Source of the DNA: Cupriavidus agavae
Lineage (GTDB): Bacteria > Pseudomonadota > Gammaproteobacteria > Burkholderiales > Burkholderiaceae
Assembly (NCBI RefSeq): GCF_004217045.1
Contig: NZ_SGXM01000003.1
Coordinates: 372,001-436,000, forward strand
DNA length: 64,000 nucleotides
Direction: 5' to 3'
Shown here in pieces: positions 62,348-64,000 of the stretch. The notes under the pieces are model-generated. The model was not told where the DNA came from. It searched no databases and saw nothing but the letters and a program-made list of their open reading frames with translations. Both the position numbers and the translations under genes were made by a program. The number at the start of each line of letters is the position of its first letter. Position 1 is the first letter of the stretch.

Positions 62348-63373
62348 ATGAAAATCACAGTACTCGGCGCCGGCGCCTGGGGCACCGCCCTGGCCAGCCA
62401 TGCCGCCGCCGATGCGCGCCACGACGTGGTGCTCTGGGGCCGCGACGCGGACCAGCTTGCCGCCATTGCCGCTACCGGCAGCAACGCGGCCTATCTTCCG
62501 GGCGTCGCGCTGTCGGCGCGGCTGGCCTGCGAACCCGATTTCGGGCGCGCAGTGGACCACGCGCTGGCCGATGCCGCGGGCCTGCTGATCGTCGCCACGC
62601 CGGTCTCGGGCCTGCGTGAGATGACGCGGCGGCTGGCCGCGCGGCGCAAGGGTCCGCTGGCGATGCTCTGGCTCTGCAAGGGCTTCGAATCGGATACCCA
62701 TGCGCTGCCGCACCAGATGGTGCGCGAGGAGCTGGACGCGCTGGGCGTGGCGCCGGGCGAGATCGACTACGGCGTGCTGACCGGCCCGAGCTTCGCGCGC
62801 GAAGTGGCGCAGGGTTTGCCGTGCGCGCTGACCGTGGCCGGCACCGACCACGCGCTGGCCGACCGCGCGCAGGCGGCCTTCCACCATCACGCGATGCGGA
62901 TCTATGGCAGCGATGACCTGACCGGTGTCGAGGTGGGCGGCGCCGTCAAGAACGTGCTGGCGATTGCTACCGGCGCGAGCGATGGACTGGGACTGGGCCT
63001 GAACGCCCGGGCGGCGATGGTGACGCGCGGGCTCGCCGAAATGACGCGCCTCGGCCTGGCACTCGGCGGCCGCATGGAAACGTTCATGGGGCTGGCGGGG
63101 ATGGGCGACCTGATCCTGACGGCCACCGGTGACCTGTCGCGCAACCGCAAGGTCGGGCAGCAACTGGCAGCCGGCAAGACCCTCGACCAGATTCTCCAGG
63201 ACCTGGGCCACGTGGCCGAAGGCGTGCGCTGCGCGCAGGCCGTGGCGGCGCTGGCCGGGCGCCTGGGCGTGGAGATGCCGATCACGCGGGCCGTGTGTGC
63301 CGTGCTGTTCGATGGGTTGCCTGTGGCGGATGCCGTTGCGCGGTTGTTGCAGCGGGATGCGCGGGATGAGTGA
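62348..63373 (+). CDS. gpsA: Glycerol-3-phosphate dehydrogenase [NAD(P)+]
   Basis: 341 residues. Rossmann loop [14 protein letters not shown], then LCKGFE, the catalytic Lys in [12 protein letters not shown] and [20 protein letters not shown]. It makes sn-glycerol-3-phosphate for phospholipid synthesis. The ATG at 62348 is supported by the immediate start of the nucleotide-binding motif; the longer frame overlaps secB. Confidence 0.95.
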   Translation: MKITVLGAGAWGTALASHAAADARHDVVLWGRDADQLAAIAATGSNAAYLPGVALSARLACEPDFGRAVDHALADAAGLLIVATPVSGLREMTRRLAARRKGPLAMLWLCKGFESDTHALPHQMVREELDALGVAPGEIDYGVLTGPSFAREVAQGLPCALTVAGTDHALADRAQAAFHHHAMRIYGSDDLTGVEVGGAVKNVLAIATGASDGLGLGLNARAAMVTRGLAEMTRLGLALGGRMETFMGLAGMGDLILTATGDLSRNRKVGQQLAAGKTLDQILQDLGHVAEGVRCAQAVAALAGRLGVEMPITRAVCAVLFDGLPVADAVARLLQRDARDE

Positions 63374-63404
63374 ACTTGCCGCACCGTTTTTGTTGAACCG
63401 CCGG

Positions 63405-63456
63405 CCCTCTCCCCCGCCCCTCTCCCGCGATGCGGGAGAGGGGCCGGGGGAGAGGG
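63405..63456 (+). repeat. Dispersed CTCTCCCGC hairpin, copy 4 (nested)
   Basis: The inner arms (63416-63428 and 63432-63444; core CCCCTCTCCCGC) are a perfect 13-bp stem with a 3-nt loop. Outer arms CCCTCTCCCCC and GGGGGAGAGGG extend it by 11 bp past a one-base bulge. It starts 31 bp after the gpsA stop. Confidence 0.78.
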
Positions 63457-63478
63457 CAAGCGCATCCACTTCGTGAAC

Positions 63479-64000
63479 ATGCCAACCCGCCGCCAATCCC
63501 TCCAAGCGCTGCTTGCCACCGCAGCCGCCGTCACCTTTCCCGCCCTCGCCAACGACACCTGGCCCGCGCGTCCGATCCGCATGATCGTGCCGTTTCCGCC
63601 CGGTTCGTCGCCCGACCTGATCGCGCGCATCGTGACGGAAAAGCTGGCGCAGGTACTGGGCCAGCCGGTGGTGATCGAGAACCGGCCCGGTGCCGGTGGC
63701 AACATCGGCACGGGCCTGGTCGCCAAGGCCGCGCCAGATGGCTACACGCTGCTGTTCACGATCAACGGGCCGCTGGTGACGGCGCCCTCGCTGTACCGCA
63801 ACCTCAGCTACGACCCGATGAAGCAGTTGGCGCCGGTGACGCTGGTGGCCACGTCGCCCAATGTGCTGGTGGTCGACGCCCGCTTGCCGGTGCATAACCT
63901 GCGCGAGTTCGTGGCGCTGGCCAAATCGAAGCCCGGCGCGCTGAACTATGGGTCGGTGGGCAACGGCAGCGCCGCCCATCTGGCGATGGAGCAGCTGAAG
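63479..64000 (+). CDS. Bug-family (TctC-like) periplasmic binding protein, 3' partial
   Basis: The first 174 residues are visible. A signal peptide covers about 1-26 (LQALLATAAAVTFPALA|ND). The mature protein has the Bug signature WPARPIRMIVPFPPGSSPDLIARIV, ENRPGAGGNIGTGLVAKAAPDGYTLLF and LNYGSVGNGSAAHLAMEQL. These solute receptors bind carboxylates or other organic anions, often without a cognate transporter nearby. The gene is cut by the window edge exactly at a codon boundary. Confidence 0.93.
   Translation, partial: MPTRRQSLQALLATAAAVTFPALANDTWPARPIRMIVPFPPGSSPDLIARIVTEKLAQVLGQPVVIENRPGAGGNIGTGLVAKAAPDGYTLLFTINGPLVTAPSLYRNLSYDPMKQLAPVTLVATSPNVLVVDARLPVHNLREFVALAKSKPGALNYGSVGNGSAAHLAMEQLK

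Overview
The window is GC-rich chromosomal DNA from a beta-proteobacterium of the Burkholderiaceae, most likely Cupriavidus or a close relative such as Ralstonia. The evidence is the fused isobutyryl-CoA mutase IcmF, the gshA-gshB / EIIA(Man)-HPr-EI block, the ctpA-moeB / gpmA / rhodanese-grxC-secB-gpsA block, and a Bug-type (TctC) binding protein. Genus-level assignment is inference. I see no rRNA, tRNA, CRISPR array, insertion sequence, phage or origin. Both edge genes (an APC permease at 1 and a Bug protein at 64000) are cut by the window.

Layout. 1-3.2 kb: amino-acid permease and a MocR-type regulator divergent from a DUF2917 gene. 3.4-8.3 kb: acyl-CoA metabolism (icmF, a HIT protein, 3-hydroxyacyl-CoA dehydrogenase), with a MerR-type promoter before icmF. 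8.4-17.8 kb: a Crp/Fnr regulator divergent from an acyl-CoA synthetase, a complete branched-chain-amino-acid-type ABC transporter and a PaaK-like ligase. 17.8-19.3 kb: DUF454 protein and nitronate monooxygenase. 19.4-22.7 kb: an accessory pair, a Tle5-like phospholipase D and a Sel1-repeat lipoprotein, resembling a type VI secretion effector and its immunity protein. 22.9-26.8 kb: rlmI-like, DUF493, D,D-carboxypeptidase, hydrolase and ferredoxin genes. 27-32 kb: dctA-dctB-dctD with a sigma54 promoter and tandem upstream sites. 32-39.7 kb: a UvrD-type helicase under a LexA box, two thioredoxin-fold proteins, a LysE exporter, a proline-rich microprotein, a membrane/TPR protein and comM. 39.7-43.3 kb: ubiK, and a porin-glnK-amtB operon under a sigma54 promoter. 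43.7-50.4 kb: a five-gene ureide/carbamoyl operon. 50.5-55.7 kb: a candidate sRNA, gshA-gshB and the nitrogen-type PTS. 56-64 kb: bfd-bfr, moeB-ctpA, gpmA, rhodanese-grxC-secB-gpsA and a Bug protein.

How the parts work together. The most interesting block is 43700-50404: an NCS2 permease, a fusion of an allophanate-hydrolase C-terminal-like domain to an isochorismatase-type amidohydrolase, FdrA, a DUF1116 protein and carbamate kinase. The genes are translationally coupled. The order suggests import of a ureide, hydrolysis, phosphorolytic carbamoyl transfer and ATP recovery from carbamoyl phosphate. It resembles the E. coli oxamate carbamoyltransferase system (AllFGH-AllK) but lacks a DUF2877 (AllH) gene and has the extra fusion enzyme. 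It lies directly after the ammonium-uptake operon, which fits a nitrogen-scavenging region.

A second theme is readable regulation: two near-consensus sigma54 promoters, a LexA box, a Fur box, a MerR-spaced promoter, Crp/Fnr-, TetR- and MocR-type palindromes, and four copies of a CCCCTCTCCCGC hairpin, each just 3' of a plus-strand stop codon.
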